Shown one piece after another: positions 33,395 to 34,397 of a stretch of DNA of 34,397 nucleotides. How positions within the stretch are numbered: position 1 is the stretch's first letter; each line of letters opens with the position of its first letter. A program made the translations under genes and the position numbers. The stretch covers positions 1-34,397 of the forward strand of contig JAOUKV010000031.1 of assembly GCA_029882355.1 (NCBI GenBank), in the 5' to 3' direction. This DNA is from Gammaproteobacteria bacterium. GTDB lineage: Bacteria; Pseudomonadota; Gammaproteobacteria; SZUA-229. The notes under the pieces are model-generated. The model was not told where the DNA came from and did not search any database. It saw only the letters and a list, made by a program, of their open reading frames with translations.

Positions 33395-34312
33395 ATGGCT
33401 TCAGGCTCTAAAAAAGTGATTTACGCCGCACTGGTGGGCAATGCATTAATTTCAATCACCAAGTTTGTCGCTGCGGTGTTTACCGGAAGCTCAGCAATGT
33501 TATCTGAGGGTATTCACTCACTGGTGGATACCGGTAATCAATTCTTGTTGCTGCACGGACTCAAGCAGGCCAAAAAACCTGCAGATGCAAACTTTCCTTT
33601 TGGTCATGGAAAGGAGATTTATTTCTGGAGTTTCATCGTAGCGATTCTGATTTTTGCTCTTGGTGGTGGCATCTCCATTTATGAAGGCATCAGTCATATC
33701 AGACATCCCGAGCCAATAAGCAATCCGATAATCAACTACGTTGTGCTGGGTCTGGCCTTGCTGTTTGAAGGTGCTGCCTGGTTATTTGCATTTCGCGAAT
33801 TCAAGCAGGTTAAAGGTAAATGGGGTTATCTGGAAGCAATTCAACGCGCCAAAGACCCCTCGGTCTTCGTCGTCTTGTTTGAGGATTCTGCCGCTATGCT
33901 AGGTCTGCTCGTGGCCTTCGCTGGTATCTGGCTCAGCCAGACAACGGGCATTTTGTATTTCGATGGCGCCGCCTCAGTCATTATTGGTTTAATTCTAATA
34001 GGCACTTCGATGTGGCTGGCCTATGAAACCAAGAGTTTGTTGATTGGCGAAAGCGCAGAAACCAATGTAATCAATGACATACGTCAAACTATTGAAGTTA
34101 ATTCACTAGTAGAATGTGTCAATGAAGTATTAACTATGCACATGGGACCGGACTTTATTCTGGCCAACATCAGTGTGGATTTCCGTGATAGCAGCACCGC
34201 TGGCGAACTGGAATCTGCCATTGCTGAAATTGATCGAAATATTAAAGCAGCACATCCCCAGATTAAGCGGATATTTATTGAAGCGGAGAAGTGCAGCTCG
34301 AAACCTGTTTAA
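33395..34312 (+). CDS. Cation diffusion facilitator family transporter
   Basis: The 305-residue inner-membrane protein has about six helices and a C-terminal cytoplasmic ferredoxin-like domain (about 210-300), the CDF layout for proton-coupled export of divalent metals such as Zn, Fe, Mn or Co. The helix-2 site is present as His41-x3-Asp45 (GIHSLVDTGNQ), followed by PFGHGKE at 67-73. In helix 5 the usual HxxxD is replaced by Glu162-Asp163 and Ala166 (FEDSAAMLG), a pattern seen in the SLC30A9-like subgroup, so metal choice may differ from zinc exporters such as YiiP. A GGAA lies eight bases before the ATG. A TetR-like palindrome overlaps its promoter. It appears to be transcribed alone. Confidence 0.9.
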   Translation: MASGSKKVIYAALVGNALISITKFVAAVFTGSSAMLSEGIHSLVDTGNQFLLLHGLKQAKKPADANFPFGHGKEIYFWSFIVAILIFALGGGISIYEGISHIRHPEPISNPIINYVVLGLALLFEGAAWLFAFREFKQVKGKWGYLEAIQRAKDPSVFVVLFEDSAAMLGLLVAFAGIWLSQTTGILYFDGAASVIIGLILIGTSMWLAYETKSLLIGESAETNVINDIRQTIEVNSLVECVNEVLTMHMGPDFILANISVDFRDSSTAGELESAIAEIDRNIKAAHPQIKRIFIEAEKCSSKPV

Positions 34313-34360
34313 GCCAGGTTGAGCAGGTGCTAATTCTTTCGCAGCTACACAAACAAAGAC

Positions 34361-34396
34361 TTATGCTGCCGCACCAAACCAGAAGCTTTCATCTTT
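34361..34396 (-). CDS. Possible C-terminal end of a gene entering from the right edge
   Basis: On the minus strand one frame is open from the window edge to TAA at 34363-34361 and reads KDESFWFGAAA before the stop. The residues look protein-like, but eleven codons are too few to be sure. It would converge with the CDF transporter 48 bp away. Confidence 0.2.
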   Translation of the reverse strand, partial: KDESFWFGAAA

Positions 34397-34397
34397 C

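Overview
The window looks like a chromosomal stretch of a Gram-negative bacterium, most probably a gammaproteobacterium. The signs are several outer-membrane beta-barrels ending in an aromatic residue, a LolCDE-type transport cluster, a GlyGly-CTERM-like protein tail, a near-consensus Fur box and REP-like intergenic hairpins. I cannot name the genus. Base composition is mixed: the transporter cluster at 3.9-8.0 kb is visibly richer in G+C than the A+T-rich intergenic region at 29.2-29.6 kb. No tRNA, rRNA, CRISPR array or transposase was seen.

Layout. (1) 1-3562: the N-terminal part of a membrane-anchored, degenerate NERD-like protein running off the left edge; a beta-carbonic anhydrase; and a minus-strand group of nitrilase, GFA/Mss4-fold zinc protein and a small HMA-like protein. 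(2) 3895-9239: a compact five-gene plus-strand operon of LolA-like periplasmic protein, two FtsX/LolC-type permeases, a LolD-type ATPase and an outer-membrane barrel. Together these could form a complete inner-to-outer membrane path for a lipid or lipoprotein. (3) 9455-12790: a secreted 1111-residue protein made of an exactly 386-residue module repeated about 2.5 times, with bacterial Ig-like domains and a C-terminal thrombospondin-3/dockerin-like calcium-binding end, followed by a strong terminator. (4) 12966-18146: a lipid and envelope neighbourhood with a PlsC-like acyltransferase, a DMT exporter, a 5'-truncated gene remnant next to a REP-like hairpin, a histone H1-like basic protein, an EEP-fold phosphodiesterase, and a three-gene group of CDP-archaeol synthase-like protein, CDP-alcohol phosphatidyltransferase and VTT-domain protein. 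(5) 18341-18844: a small exported barrel-like protein with its own terminator.

(6) 18964-32973 is the most remarkable part. A giant minus-strand gene (about 3390 residues) encodes a surface protein with a signal peptide, about 21 FG-GAP/VCBS repeats, Ig-like domains, a caspase-fold C13/C11-type cysteine peptidase domain with its His and Cys in place, a long thrombospondin-3 calcium-binding stalk and a C-terminal sorting tail. Divergent from it is a gene for a FecR-TPR-beta-barrel fusion. The roughly 430 bp between them carries a sigma70-like promoter for each gene, a CRP/FNR-like site beside the giant gene's promoter, and a 16/19 match to the Fur box at the start of the barrel gene's transcript. 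The simplest reading is an iron-responsive surface protease/adhesin locus with a dedicated outer-membrane partner; the functional link is inference.

(7) 32980-34397: a small hypothetical protein, a cation diffusion facilitator behind a palindromic TetR-like operator, and the last codons of a possible gene entering from the right edge.
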